Notes: generated by a model from the letters alone, not told the origin. A stretch of 64,000 bases of DNA from Triglochin maritima (GCA_963682175.1 OY821787.1:12936501-13000500); one strand, 5' to 3'. Positions 1-10,576 are shown, counted from the stretch's first letter. Translations and numbers: made by a program.

Positions 1-412
1 TGCTGAGGCAGTGATCCTTCATCTCCCGCAATGGACAACAATAGGTGGAATGACAGGTTCATCTAGCACTTTCTTATCTACACTCTGATCAGGGTCTTAT
101 GGAGCAGCAACATCATTTGACAATAAATCCATAGCCTAAGAAAGTGCGTATTTTGGACTTCGCATCTAACTAAACCTTGTCCTCTGCTTTTACGTGAGCA
201 TAAGAAATAGAACCAAAAACTCTCAGATGTGATGGTTTTACCTCCTTTCCTATCCATGCCTCCTCAGGTAATACACCTGATTGCTGTGATTGGTCCTTTG
301 TAAATTAGATATGCAACAGTGTTCACATCCTCTACCCAGAACTGCTTCGGTAACGTAGCATTCAGCAACATGGATCTGACCTGCTCTAGAATAGTCTTGC
401 TCATGCGCTCAG
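1..412 (-). pseudogene. Ty1/copia integrase fragment
   Basis: Read on the minus strand, this encodes part of a copia integrase: the end of the catalytic core (ITERMSKTILEQV, RSMLLNATLPKQFWVEDVNT) followed by the downstream LRVFG..YAHVK-like and FLGYG motifs, in two frames. In intact copia Pol this region supplies the last catalytic Glu (N-G-x-x-E-R) and lies before reverse transcriptase. The fragment runs off the left edge of the window. It is broken by a frameshift near 265-270 and internal stops, and ends abruptly at 412 where a gypsy LTR begins. The motif order is convincing for copia; the exact lineage is not resolved. Confidence 0.8.
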
Positions 413-1400
413 TGATTGAATCAGTTAAAATAACTGCAAGTGCATGACCACGTTAAAACAGTGGCAAATACGGGTCGGTCCACAAGGAGCGTGTGTGAGT
501 CGAATTTACGATACTCGAGTGGGGGAGAAGAAAAAAGAGATGTGCTCAAAATTAAACTACAATACGTGGGAAATCGGAAAAATGATCAATGAAAACTAAA
601 GTCCTCAGGGGGTAGAGAAAGAATGTGAATACAAAAATGTGTGTTGTGTGTGTGTGTTCAAATGTGCTCATGAAAACATGTGACGCGTGAAATCCATAAA
701 ACTCAAATTCAACTTTGTATCCACATGAAATAAGATAAAACATTATCATTAAAACATACAAAACAATAATTGAAATGAAACAAATATGGTCACATGCATA
801 ATGACTCAAATCCAACTATGTCTCCACATGAAATAAGATTTATCACAATCATTAAAACATACAAGACATTTATTTGGATAAAGCCAACATGAGCACATGC
901 ATGCACATGTCTTGTTTCCTTCTTCCTCTCCATCATTATCCTCACCTCATCATTCCCCATAAAATAGGCTCACTAATCTAAGCATGTTCTAAGCTTCAAT
1001 CAAGAGCATTAGCACATCAAAGATAAGAGTGAAATCTCATTAGATGGTTATGGAAATCATATGAAGTTCAAATGATAGGATTAACACACACACTAATCCA
1101 TCACATGATCAAATCACATTCATCTCCACCACCCAATGGGGATGGACTACTCTCTACTCATATATGAACTAAAGAAATGATGAAAAGAACATAAACCCAT
1201 GATGGAAATGAAGGAAAACAATATTAAGCAAACAACAGCATAAAAGAAATTGCATCAAAGGAAAACATCAACATAAAGAACAAGAACTAAACTAGATTAA
1301 TAAATAAAAATACAAAGTTTGCTCCTCTCCAACCCACTTATTTACACTACTAAAACAGGAAACTAAAATCTACTCTAATGGGGGAAGGAGGAAGAAGAGG
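413..1400 (-). mobile_element. Gypsy LTR, B-like family, minus, right end lost
   Basis: Starts with TGATTGAATC and then carries the LTR-end block (433-495: tgcaagtgcatg, then tggcaaatacgggtcggtcc) seen in eight other LTRs here. It interrupts a copia integrase frame exactly at 412/413, as expected of an insertion. The interior matches 38766-39242 and, in reverse, 50570-51000, including the 'ccccaatggggatg' segment at 1130-1150. It contains an internal imperfect tandem duplication (about 691-762 and 801-870). The sequence stops resembling the family near 1400, so the other LTR end and the target duplication cannot be checked. Confidence 0.7.
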
Positions 1401-2862
1401 TGGAGAGGAGGGATTATGTTATTGTTTGGTGGATTGATGTTATTATTTGGTGCTGAATCATTTGGTGCATAAATTTGCTGCTGAGATCATGTTATTATTT
1501 GGTGGATTGATGTTTATTAGATACACTATGCGTATGCACATCTACCTATTGAGATCTTGACTCATTTCCAAATTTATGTGTGGTTTTATGCTATCCTCAT
1601 GTCAGTAGAGATATAATGATGAGTTTATGTGTTCATATGAAGTATATTTCGTTGCATGCAAATTGATCCTCATTCCTGAAAAATTTCTAGCTCACGTTAT
1701 GCATCTTTCGATCGATTCATACATAGTTTATTGATCTTGTTGCATGTTTGATTCCATTATAATAAACTGATGTTACATGAACGTGACTCGTTTATAATGA
1801 GGTTAGTTGCTGTTATAAAAGAATGAAGTTGTGCATGTATATTGTAGGGTAAAGCTTCAACTTATAACCATCACTTCATGACCTGTAGCTGATCTTGGGA
1901 CAGCATGCACTAGTCTTGTGTTTGGTCTGACTTGTTGATCTATTATTTCTGGTTTGCTGCTCTTAAGGGATATTATTGACATAATTAAATGTAACAACTT
2001 GAGTCACATGACCCGTAGATCGAATGGTTGCATAATATGCTTGTTCGAGTTTGCTACGTTGTGTGGATTGATGTGATTGTGTTGTCAAGTTGCTGATTTG
2101 CATGTGTTACTTCAATTATGTTTGGAGTTGCGGTGAGTGTATTTGTACACTCATTATGTTGGGCTCGTACTTCACTATTTAGTTATAGATTGGATATAGT
2201 TATATAGATAGCTTGCATGTGCATTTAATGAATAAAATGAATCATGGGCACGATCATTTTGGGGACGATCGGCCACAGACACACCTCTATGTAGAGAGGT
2301 CAGGCGTGAGGTAAGACCTGGGCAGGTGCACTGCCATTTTCTACAGGAAGGGCCTTTCCAATGTCGTGATGGCATTATGTAGGTCACTTGCCATGAGTTG
2401 GGATGTCAATCCGGAAGACCGCTTTGTGCCAAGCGGTGGGTCACCGACGGGTGACCCGCTTGTCGAATTGACCAGCATGGCTGGTGGTTCCATTCCTATG
2501 TAGAGGGATCACCTCGGGGGGACACCCAGTAGTCACGACTATGTAGAGTCGGGTTCCCATGCAAAGGAATTACTTCGGGTGGAGTCTTTGCGGCGCAGCT
2601 AGGTAGAGTTGTTGCCTTCTGGTTTGCATGTGTGGTAGTTAGGTTCCATGCATGGCTTTGTAATCTATTTCTAGACCCGGAGCATACGGGGTTTTCTTTA
2701 TTGAAAACTCATGCATATTCGTTGTTGTTTTGCCTCAGGTACTTAGGTTTCCTTCAGGGGTTTGACTAGCGGAGTTTTAGAGGATTTTGTACATGAGGGA
2801 CACGTCGACCAGATTCTTCCCGTTGTCTTTTGCTTCGGCGTTATTATTGTTATATTGTCCCT
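1401..2862 (+). mobile_element. Probable Tekay/Del-type LTR fragment
   Basis: No coding region is visible. At 2675-2745 the order 'gcatacgggg..ttt..gaaaactc..gcat..gttgtt..tcaggt' parallels the reverse complement of the Tekay-type LTR at 40083-42310, so this is probably a diverged plus-strand LTR of the same group. The motif (c)tatgtagag recurs at about 2287, 2493 and 2540, with a variant at 2600. The stretch 1410-1513 has a duplicated TGTTATTRTTTGGTGGATTG segment of unknown origin. It is cut at 2863 by the CACTA-1 terminus. The assignment rests on one local similarity and is tentative. Confidence 0.4.
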
Positions 2863-2885
2863 CACTACTGTAGAAAAGGGCATAT

Positions 2886-3180
2886 TCGTCGGATATACAT
2901 GGGTATATACGTCGGATATCAGGCTACAAAGATCCGACGTCTATGTATACGTTGTCTATACGTAGACGTTGGATGCTTAAAAGCCGACGTCTATCCCTAA
3001 ACAATAGACATCGGTTGTATATTACAACCGACGTCTATTGTCTAGGTATAGACGTCGGCCTTCTCTACCAACCAATGTCTATTAGCTAGGTATAGACGTC
3101 GGCCTTCTCTACCAACCGACGTCAATCCCTTTTTCAAACAAAAAGACGTCGGCTATACTATAATAACCAACGTCTATTCC
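2886..3180. repeat. CACTA subterminal repeat array
   Basis: About a dozen copies, in both orientations, of a 10-12 bp unit centred on TAGACGTCGG (variants with ttgg, tcgg or tcag). CACTA elements carry such arrays near both ends as binding sites for the DNA-binding transposon protein (TnpA in maize En/Spm). A similar but diverged array is at 39290-39535. Confidence 0.8.
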
Positions 3181-3450
3181 CAAACCTGGACAAAAAAATA
3201 GCACTCATAGATACCTGCATTCAATCACATTCGACCTGCACAAGAAAAGCATTCATCCTGCACCAAATTCATTCACAAACACAAAGATATACAAGCATAC
3301 ATACACAAACACAATCATTCAACACACTTGGCATTCATTCCAAAAATGAGGCTATTATATTAAAGCATAGCATTGTATATTTGTATTACAAGTAAACTTG
3401 TTAAATAAATTGCAAAAAAAGTGTTACTAATATTAGAACCTTTTAGACTC

Positions 3451-4350
3451 TTAGTTCATTAACATGTTTGGGATAAAATAATGAGCACATTGGTCGCTAG
3501 TATCATCAAGATCCTGTTGCGAGTACGGATCGCTACTCTTTGGGAAGACCTATAAAAATAGAAGTAAAAATATTAATATCTATATAATTAAACTATAATT
3601 ATACAACTTAATAGCAATCTATATTACCTCGGATAGGACTACGTCTTCATTCAAAAATTGGAGGATTTCCTCCATGTATCTCATTACGTGGTAACCACAT
3701 TCTGTATTTTCAGTCTGCTTGCGGTACTACAAACAGATAAATTCGTTAAATATATGTTCCATTACCTAACATAATTAATAAAAATTGAAGAAAGAACTTA
3801 CTCTCATTACATGTCATGTTACTCCCATTTTTGTGGTTGTTCTCCTGCCACCTAACGCTCTGTAAACCTTCATTGTCCTGAGTAGCAGAAGTTATTGAAG
3901 ATGAATTCAATGATACTAATAAAAAACCACGATTTACAAATACGTTGATTAAAACGAACTTATAGATTTACAAGTGACTTTATGGATTCCCTTGGTTTAT
4001 TCGACCCCAACGGATCAAACCAATATGCTGAATTATTTGCGGGGCATACAACGACAAGCACCGAATGAGCACTATTTACATATATACTTAGAAGTTTATT
4101 ACAAATAAAATTCCACTTTAAATTAACTAATTTACCGCTCATGAAAATGTAGCAGATAACAACTTTTGTCTTCTTCTGTCATGAGACTCCCAAGGTGACC
4201 CGAATTATCGTCATTCCCGTATATATAGGTAGATGGACTGATAAATCCAAATATTTGATCGTCGGGAGTGACTGACCTTCTGGCGTCATAAAGGTGTCTA
4301 TAAAAGTAAAAATTACATTCCATCATAGTTACAATAAAATTATGCAATAC
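3451..4350 (-). pseudogene. CACTA-1 ORF2, Ulp1-like (C48) protease C-terminal exons
   Basis: Minus-strand pieces line up with the plus-strand CACTA-2 copy at 47380-48003: a VVCPANNSAYWFDPLG segment (about 4020-4070), a Cys-containing segment TECGYHVMRYM (about 3670-3710), and a last exon SDPYSQQDLDDT..FIPNML ending at the stop 3451-3453. Ulp1/C48 peptidases cleave SUMO-like proteins and are commonly carried as a second ORF in plant CACTA elements; the Cys sits in the expected Q-x(4)-E/D-C-G-x-Y/H context. Exons are separated by AT-rich introns. The gene is split from its N-terminal half by the gypsy insertion and has stops, so it is non-functional. Confidence 0.75.
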
Positions 4351-4950
4351 ATTTCATCTTATATGATGAGAATTAAATATATACCGCAAGTGCACGGTGT
4401 CAATGGAGACGTGGCAAATACGGGTCGAACACAAGGAGGGAGAGATTCTGTTTTTAGTGTGATTTTCGATTAAGGAGAATGAGAGAAGAAATAATTGGAT
4501 TTTGAGATTTTTGGGTTTTAATTATCTAAAGTAAGAACAAGAACAGTTAAATTTAAAACAAGAACAAAGAGGTGAATTCCGTCGGGTGGAGGTTTAGATT
4601 TAAGGTTTAGATTAGAGAATTTAGAAACTTATAATAAATCATATTAGTTATGAAGCATTACATGATAAATGATTTAACATAAACTCAAGTAATCAAAATA
4701 TACTAACACGAAATTAAAATAATAACATTCATTCGTCTTCTCTTCACCCTAAATCCGTCACCTCCACCCTTTGGAAGGAGTTAGAAACTCATGAAGGGAG
4801 GAAGAAGGTGTCCTTGAGACATTACAAAAGAAAACTAAAAGTAAGAAATAAAAGACAGAATTTTATTAATGAAAAGAAGAATACAAAACTAAGATTAAGA
4901 ATAAAAACTACCACCAAAGACTAAGGACCCTTCTAACATCGTTCTCGGGT

Positions 4951-4960
4951 CTATTTATAG
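4951..4960 (-). promoter_or_regulatory. TATA box of LTR A
   Basis: Plus strand CTATTTATAG, i.e. CTATAAATAG on the element strand. It is conserved at 11173-11182 and 38127-38136 in the other family-A LTRs, and equivalent boxes occur in LTR-B (16041, 50251) and element E (52833-52841). Transcription would start about 25-30 bases lower in coordinate. Confidence 0.75.
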
Positions 4961-5048
4961 TTGTTACAAGGGATCTAGGTATAATATTGGAAAGTACACG
5001 TGTCCAGACACGACTGGACGAAATTGGAGCACACGGATCGATGCTTGG

Positions 5049-5098
5049 GCGGCGGAAACGCCGCACATTGTGTGTGTGGTGCGGCGGAAACGCCGCAC
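5049..5098. repeat. Paired GC-rich hairpins in LTR A
   Basis: Two perfect inverted repeats: GCGGCGGAAACGCCGC at 5049-5064 (6-bp stem) and GTGCGGCGGAAACGCCGCAC at 5079-5098 (8-bp stem), each with a four-base loop. They are striking in an AT-rich element, and are repeated at 11271-11320 and, with substitutions, at 38225-38272. They lie upstream of the TATA box on the element strand (U3), so they would be in the promoter DNA and at the 3' end of the RNA. Confidence 0.85.
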
Positions 5099-5588
5099 AA
5101 TCTGGCCTGATTTTGTCCGGATTTTGGTTGAATGTTTATGGTATGATTTGATCCTTCTTTGCGCGTCTGGATTGATTCTTTCCATTCTTTTGAACTCCGG
5201 ATTAATTCCTTCACATATTTGGAGATATACATTGATTTTTCTATATATTTTCTCCAAGAGAATAAAAGATACTCGTGATTTGCAATTAGGTCCTTGACTT
5301 TTTGCAGTTAAGTCCCCGGTTACTTTTGTGCTTAAGTCCTTGTTCTTTTTGCAATTAGGACTTGAATGCTTTTATGCTTGGATACATTTCCATTCGTAAC
5401 CCGATAATCTTGAACTTGGTCTTTATGATAGAAATGAGTCTTTTGCATGCGTTTATGCTCGGGATGTGGGTAAATTGCATTCAGGTCCTTGTATTCTGTA
5501 AATAAGACTAAACACATACCTTAGTAGCATTTATTGATGTAAAAGTAATCTAAATGAAAGACATATGATGCAATGTATGCAATGCATA

Positions 5589-6600
5589 AAATACCCCCAC
5601 ACCTAGATTTTGCTAGTCCCTAGCAAAACAGAAGATACGAAAAAAACAGGGAGATCCTAACTCACTTTCGTAGGAATCACGGTTGCACTTAGCATGTGCA
5701 ACAAGCCTTTAAACCTCCAAGTTTCCTTAGAGGACGAGTTTTGTCTCGTGAGGGTTTTCAGTTGACACACCCACAAAGTCTTAAATCAACATTCCATTAA
5801 TAGCTCTTAATATCTCCACCTTAACCTTATACATCTCACTTAGAATTCTTGTATGCTCATTATATGAATCTAACTCATTAAAAATATGACTTGGTCTTTA
5901 TTCCGCCAACATTCACACCACTAATCCTTCTACACATGTTTATCACTTGAATTATTTTGCACGACTCCTCTGGTGGTGAAGTATCATTCGGATCAACCAT
6001 GGCATGGATCATTCTTTTAGCTTTGGGCCTTGAGTATTATTTTTTTTCTTTTCTTTTCTTTCGTGATTCAACACATTTGCTTTTTGACACTTTTACCCTT
6101 TTGCATTCGTGTAGCGAGTTTGGTCGATAATCCCGAGCTGGTAGACTCAAGTTACCGGGTTTCAAGATACCCCTACGGACCAGTGACTCAAAGGCTTGGG
6201 CTTTTGTAATCATTTTGCAAAATGTGTTTTCTTCACTTTATTCCTTTATTTTTATTTTCCTCAAGGCTTAATTGCTATTAGAAGTCCACACTTCCCGGTA
6301 TATTTTCCTCAACCTCTGCTTTTTATCAACCACTTCAAAGATTTGATTCATCCAATTTAAGTGCATACATGTCTTAAAGGGCAATGAGTTATTTCTTTGG
6401 AACTTAGATTTATGTCATAATTTCTACAAGCAGAACTATATAATAAGGAACAAAAACTCAATGCAATTTGTACACGGGTTTTGACAGTTCAATCTTAAGC
6501 TATGTCATGAAACATTGATTTTTTATTTTATTTTTTAAATAAAAGACAGATCTATAGATAAATATATACATAAACACCCCCCCACACCTAAATCATGCAT
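5589..6600 (-). other. 3' non-coding region and polypurine tract of element A
   Basis: No ORF is supported between the protease end and the LTR. On the element strand the tract GGTGTGGGGGTATTT (plus 5589-5604) abuts the LTR and is the likely polypurine primer for plus-strand synthesis. Just inside it is a ~200-bp block (5600-5790) that is also present in element E at 53385-53580. The rest (5800-6600) is repeated at 11811-12780. A normal Athila element would have pol and an env-like ORF between protease and this region; here both are absent. Confidence 0.75.
5682..5702. repeat. Conserved hairpin near polypurine tract
   Basis: GTTGCAC-TTAGCAT-GTGCAAC: a perfect 7-bp stem with a 7-base loop. 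It is identical in the second internal copy (11904-11924) and kept, loop included, in the otherwise diverged element E (53486-53504). Confidence 0.8.
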
Positions 6601-6681
6601 TGTCCTCAATGTATGCAAATATAAAGCAAATGCACTTATTACCTTGGTGAATTGCGGTGGAATGATGGAATTTGCTCAAAG

Positions 6682-7902
6682 TCAACCATAGTCAGAACTG
6701 GATTGAATGACACCATATTGGTGCATGTATCCAGTTGAATTGTTCCCCATGTTGCAATGAGCGTCCTGAGTTACAGGTTCCACACCCCTCACATAAATTG
6801 GTTCTCTTATTTGCTCGAGTGACGGTGGGTGTGTAGATGAATTCCTCCCCTTTTTCTTACTTCTTTTTTGATTTTGTGACGATTCAGAAATATTATAGAT
6901 ACGCGATTTCATCACAACATCACTTTGATTGCATGTTATTTCTGGCTCACTATCAATATGAAAGATATTAAATTCAGCTTTTAAGTTCCCAAAAGATAAT
7001 TGCATGAGCCCATTTCGACAGTTTATCAATGCTTCAGAAGTGGCCAAAAAGGGTCTGCCTAGAATTACAGGGATTTGTCGATTAGGATTTACGACAGGTG
7101 CGGTATCTAGTACGACAAAATCCACTGGGTAAATGAAGTCACCAACGTTGATCAAAACATCCTCTACTACACCTCTTGGTTTCTTAATAGAGCAATCTGC
7201 AAATTGAAGGGTTGTCCTAGAGGGTTTTAGTGGACCAAGGTTCATTTGCTCATAGACAGAGTACGGGAGTAGGTTAACACTAGCACCAAGGTCTAGAAGG
7301 GCTTTGTTGATAAAAGTATCTCCTATTGAACATGAAATTGTGGGACACCCAGGATCCTTATATTTTATAGGAGATGTATTGGACAAAATAGAACTTATGT
7401 TTGCAGTTAAGAATGCCTTCTTTGGTAGGTTTGTTTTTCTCTTTTTAGTGCACAAATCTTTTAAGAATTTAGCATAAGCAGGTATTTGTTGAATCATGTC
7501 TAAGAGTGGAATGTTCACCTTAACTTGCTTAAATACTTCCAAGATTTTCTCTATTTGTGCACTTGAATTCTTTTTGAGTCTATTGGGAAATGGGGCTTTA
7601 GGGACATAGACTCGCTCAGGTTCAGGTTGAGCTACGGGTTCAGATTGAGTAGGTGGGGTGGGCGTTTCAGATTGGACGTCAGGTTCAATGGTCAGGTCAT
7701 ATGTGGGTGCTTGATGGCTAGATTGATTAGACGTTCTAGGATTTACCACATTATTATCAATCTGTCTTCCGGACCGTAATGATACTACAGCATTTATTTG
7801 TTGGAACGGTCCTTCTTCATTAACCATTTGAACCGGTCTAGGGTTGTTATTTCCTGAAGGTGCTTGATAGGATTGATATGAATTATTAGATCTAGGGTTC
7901 AC
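6682..7902 (-). CDS. Gag-pro C-terminal part: Athila-type aspartic protease
   Basis: Retroviral-type aspartic protease that would process the Gag precursor. The protease core lies in roughly residues 180-320: the active-site motif LDLGASVNLLP (Athila and related lineages have D-L-G-A instead of D-T/S-G-A), then the second half IPVILGRPFLAT with the conserved ILGRPF. The N-terminal ~100 residues are low-complexity, rich in Gln, Pro and Ser, and are the end of Gag. It is in the same frame as the gag ORF upstream and separated only by one stop codon at 7966-7968, so it was probably one gag-pro polyprotein. There is no methionine start (first codon shown is GTG). It ends at 6682 with no RT domain after it. 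Confidence 0.85.
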   Translation of the reverse strand: MNPRSNNSYQSYQAPSGNNNPRPVQMVNEEGPFQQINAVVSLRSGRQIDNNVVNPRTSNQSSHQAPTYDLTIEPDVQSETPTPPTQSEPVAQPEPERVYVPKAPFPNRLKKNSSAQIEKILEVFKQVKVNIPLLDMIQQIPAYAKFLKDLCTKKRKTNLPKKAFLTANISSILSNTSPIKYKDPGCPTISCSIGDTFINKALLDLGASVNLLPYSVYEQMNLGPLKPSRTTLQFADCSIKKPRGVVEDVLINVGDFIYPVDFVVLDTAPVVNPNRQIPVILGRPFLATSEALINCRNGLMQLSFGNLKAEFNIFHIDSEPEITCNQSDVVMKSRIYNISESSQNQKRSKKKGRNSSTHPPSLEQIREPIYVRGVEPVTQDAHCNMGNNSTGYMHQYGVIQSSSDYG

Positions 7903-7965
7903 CTCAGGTTGACTTGGAAACCGACCCTTTTCTCTTTCACCTACTATTTGTGCTAGTTGGCTGAC

Positions 7966-9201
7966 TTATGTCTCTAGCCTTTGGAAGGTCTGGTTGGTTG
8001 TTTGTATAAAAGTTTTCATCAAATTTTCCAAGCTTGTCAACCTAACCTCATGATCGTTATTGTTACTAAACCCAGATGATGTATTATTTTGGTTATACGG
8101 GTTCGGTTGTTGTCTAGGAGGTTGACCCTGTTGGTTTGATGAGAAATTGGAATTATTACGCCAACCCGAGTTATAGGTTGATGCGTATGGGTCATTTCTA
8201 GCATGGTTATACATGGCATTAACTTGGTCCCATTCCGCACAATCCTCCTTTACATGACCAGTCTGACCACATCTAGAGCACGGGATAGTCGAGGCTTGAT
8301 TCACTCGGTTTTGGGTTTGTAGCTCTAAACTTTCCATTCTGCGCATAGGGGTAGCTAGTTTTACTTCAGCCGCTATGTTGGCATCTACAGCTAAGACACC
8401 TAGTTTGGGTTGACTTGCTATTCTAGATCCAATACTCGGGTTAAGCGGTGTTCTAGCATTGTCCCATTGCATACTGTTTTCAGCTAAATCCTCAAGGAAA
8501 GTCCAGGCATCATTTTCATTTTTCGACATAAAGTTCCCTTGACTTACGGATTCTACCATAACCCTAGATGTGGGTGTCAATCCCTCATAAATAATTTGGC
8601 ATAATTGCCATCTTGGAATTCCATGATGAGGGCATTGGGTCAGTACACTCTTAAATCTTTCTAGATAGGAATAGAACGGCTCGCTCTCAGACTGAACGAA
8701 TGCAACAATTTCATTCCTAATCCTCATAGTCTTATGGTTGGGAAAATATTTTTTCAGGAATACTTGAACAAACTCAGCCCAACTCCTAATAGATCTTTCG
8801 GCTAGACTATATAGCCATTTCTTAGCGTCGTCCTTCAGTGCTAGAGGCACGAATTTCAGACGCACTGTCTCCTCAGGGATATGCTGGTATTGCATAAGAG
8901 AGCAGATTTCCTCAAATTCTCTAAGGAAGAGATATGAGTCTTCCCTAGAGGTGAACTTAGGCAACATACTCATGTATTGTGCCTTAAGTTCGAAGTCGCG
9001 ACCCGGTATGGTGGGCATAACGATGCACGATGGCTGAGCAGTCATCGCTGGATAGCATCGATCCCTCAGAGTTATAGGTTGTGCAACAGGCGGGTCCACT
9101 ACGTTCTCACCCATTGGATCCGGGTGAGGTGGTGCCACAGGTGGATTGGGGCTAAGTTCCAGACTGGAATCTAGATGAACTCGTGAGAGTCGATTACTCA
9201 A
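7966..9201 (-). CDS. Gag capsid/nucleocapsid of element A
   Basis: Structural Gag of an Athila-like Ty3/gypsy element. The retrotransposon gag domain (residues ~65-240) has the family motifs YLFLREFEEICS, LKDDAKKWLYSL, FLKKYFPNHKT and the F-Y-x-Y-L-E-R-F-K segment. A single CCHC zinc knuckle C-S-R-C-G-Q-T-G-H-V-K-E-D-C lies near residues 308-321 and is followed by the lineage-typical Asn/Gln-rich tail with N-P-Y and GWRN. The open frame reaches back to 9216 without an ATG; the first ATG is at 9114, so translation probably starts there. It ends at an in-frame TAA (7966-7968) inside otherwise conserved Gag tail sequence, which looks like a recent nonsense change. Confidence 0.9.
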   Translation of the reverse strand: MSNRLSRVHLDSSLELSPNPPVAPPHPDPMGENVVDPPVAQPITLRDRCYPAMTAQPSCIVMPTIPGRDFELKAQYMSMLPKFTSREDSYLFLREFEEICSLMQYQHIPEETVRLKFVPLALKDDAKKWLYSLAERSIRSWAEFVQVFLKKYFPNHKTMRIRNEIVAFVQSESEPFYSYLERFKSVLTQCPHHGIPRWQLCQIIYEGLTPTSRVMVESVSQGNFMSKNENDAWTFLEDLAENSMQWDNARTPLNPSIGSRIASQPKLGVLAVDANIAAEVKLATPMRRMESLELQTQNRVNQASTIPCSRCGQTGHVKEDCAEWDQVNAMYNHARNDPYASTYNSGWRNNSNFSSNQQGQPPRQQPNPYNQNNTSSGFSNNNDHEVRLTSLENLMKTFIQTTNQTFQRLET

Positions 9202-9216
9202 GTCCCGAATCCAAAT

Positions 9217-10558
9217 CTAAGTGCACCGGGTTGAATCAATTTTTGAATTCAAATTCGGAATTTAAATTCCAAATTTAATTTCAAGAATTAATTAAATTTT
9301 TTTATATATATTTTCGTTTTTTTTAATATATTTTTTTATGTTTTTTTTCTCAAAAGGGAAACAAACAATAGAATGGGGAAAGATGAGAAATGAATCTTAA
9401 TCTAGAGAATTTAGGTGAGAAGAGAAAGAAGACTCAGATGAGAAGGGAAACCTAACTCTAAAGATAGAAAGAGGGTTGGTCAGAAAATTCCTAAGAAAGC
9501 ACGGTTCAAACAATCCTAGACCTAGTGTCGCTTAGATCTAGACGACTCCTAACTGGTTGAGTCGAATTGATTCGCTTGATTCACCTCCCTCACTAATCAA
9601 ACCAACTTGGCCAGGCCGTGTATAGCTAGTGGGGGCGCTTCCGACAGAGTCGGTGCCAAGTAGACAATCACTTCGCTTGGAAGACTTACGTCAACACAAA
9701 AACACTTTCTAGACACCAAATTAAATTCAATCGGCTTCAGGTCATAGCAAGTCAAACTAATTCTTCTCCTTAAATGAGTCCGAGTCCTTAGGGGGCAATG
9801 TCTAATTGATTTTAAATTTAACGCTTAGGTGACACTTTAGGATTGTGATTTGTAGGCCACGGAAGGGTGATGAAATCCCCACCGTATCTTTGCCTATGGA
9901 GTTGCCCTTAAGATAGTTTAACTTAGATCTAGCAAAGATTGTCAAACAATGGTCTTTAGTGGGGGGCAATTGCAAGATTGTATGCAAACTAAATTAAATG
10001 CTTAAATGCAATCGTTAAAACGCGATACGTACCTTGCCTCCAGCACTCTTCAACAATAAAAATAATTTGCAAGAATTTAGCAAGAATAATGCAAACAAAA
10101 CATTATATGATGCATGCACTAAGTTCTTCTAGTTTTGCCAATTTTTAGGTCAGAGTTTGAATTATTGTCAATTATGGAATTTAAGCTTAACACGTGCAAT
10201 TCTAATAAAAGGAAGTTTTCTGAAACTAGAAATTACGAGGAAAAAGGCAACAAAGGTTACCTACGCAATGCTCAGTCGGGTTCGCCGCCCGCTCTCGAAA
10301 TTTCAGATGCTCCACGCGTCCACCCAGAGATGGTGCTAACCCCAGAAAAATTTGAAGCCTAGATGCTTCAATTGTGCGGCGATTCCGCCGCAGGTTCCTC
10401 TTGATGTGCGGCGATTCCGCCGCCCTTGTTGCTCTGCCTGCGTTGAGATTTCACCGCGCGCTCTGTTGTCTCCTGAAACACAAATCCAAACACTTAGATC
10501 GCGCGCAAGATAAACAGAATAAAATCGAAATCAACAAAAAAACAAAATCTGCGTCGCC
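9217..10558 (-). other. 5' leader of element A
   Basis: Non-coding leader between the primer site and gag. Contains the box GGGTGATGAAATCCCC (9865-9880) shared with element E, two GC-rich hairpins (10375-10392 and 10408-10423, TGCGGCGATTCCGCCGCA type), and an A/T-rich run at 9280-9350. The same leader is in the second family-A copy at 36320-37509. The frame passing 10135-10595 is open by chance and has no recognisable product. Confidence 0.75.
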
Positions 10559-10576
10559 TCCCCGGCAACGGCGCCA
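10559..10576 (-). other. Primer binding site (tRNA-Asp), element A
   Basis: Plus strand TCCCCGGCAACGGCGCCA equals the 3' end of plant tRNA-Asp including CCA, so the element RNA carries its complement as primer site. It lies 6 bases from the LTR start at 10583, as expected. Confidence 0.9.

Larger units (their letters stand above)
4364..5588 (-). repeat. LTR 1 (3' LTR) of gypsy element A
   Basis: About 1225 bp, outer end TGATGAG preceded by TTATA, inner end ..caatgcata next to the polypurine tract. It matches 10583-11810 almost base for base (offset 6219-6222), with one 3-bp indel near 4480. Holds the shared LTR-end block at 4381-4440, a TATA box at 4951-4960, two GC-rich hairpins at 5049-5098 and a U3 array of ~23-bp repeats at 5283-5375. 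Confidence 0.9.

Noticed and set aside
4964..5297. Overlapping frames of 75-97 residues on both strands in LTR A, repeated at 11186-11519
   Set aside because: They lie across the LTR promoter and hairpins, are identical only because the LTR is duplicated, and the third LTR copy (38179-38422) does not conserve the protein. Not genes.
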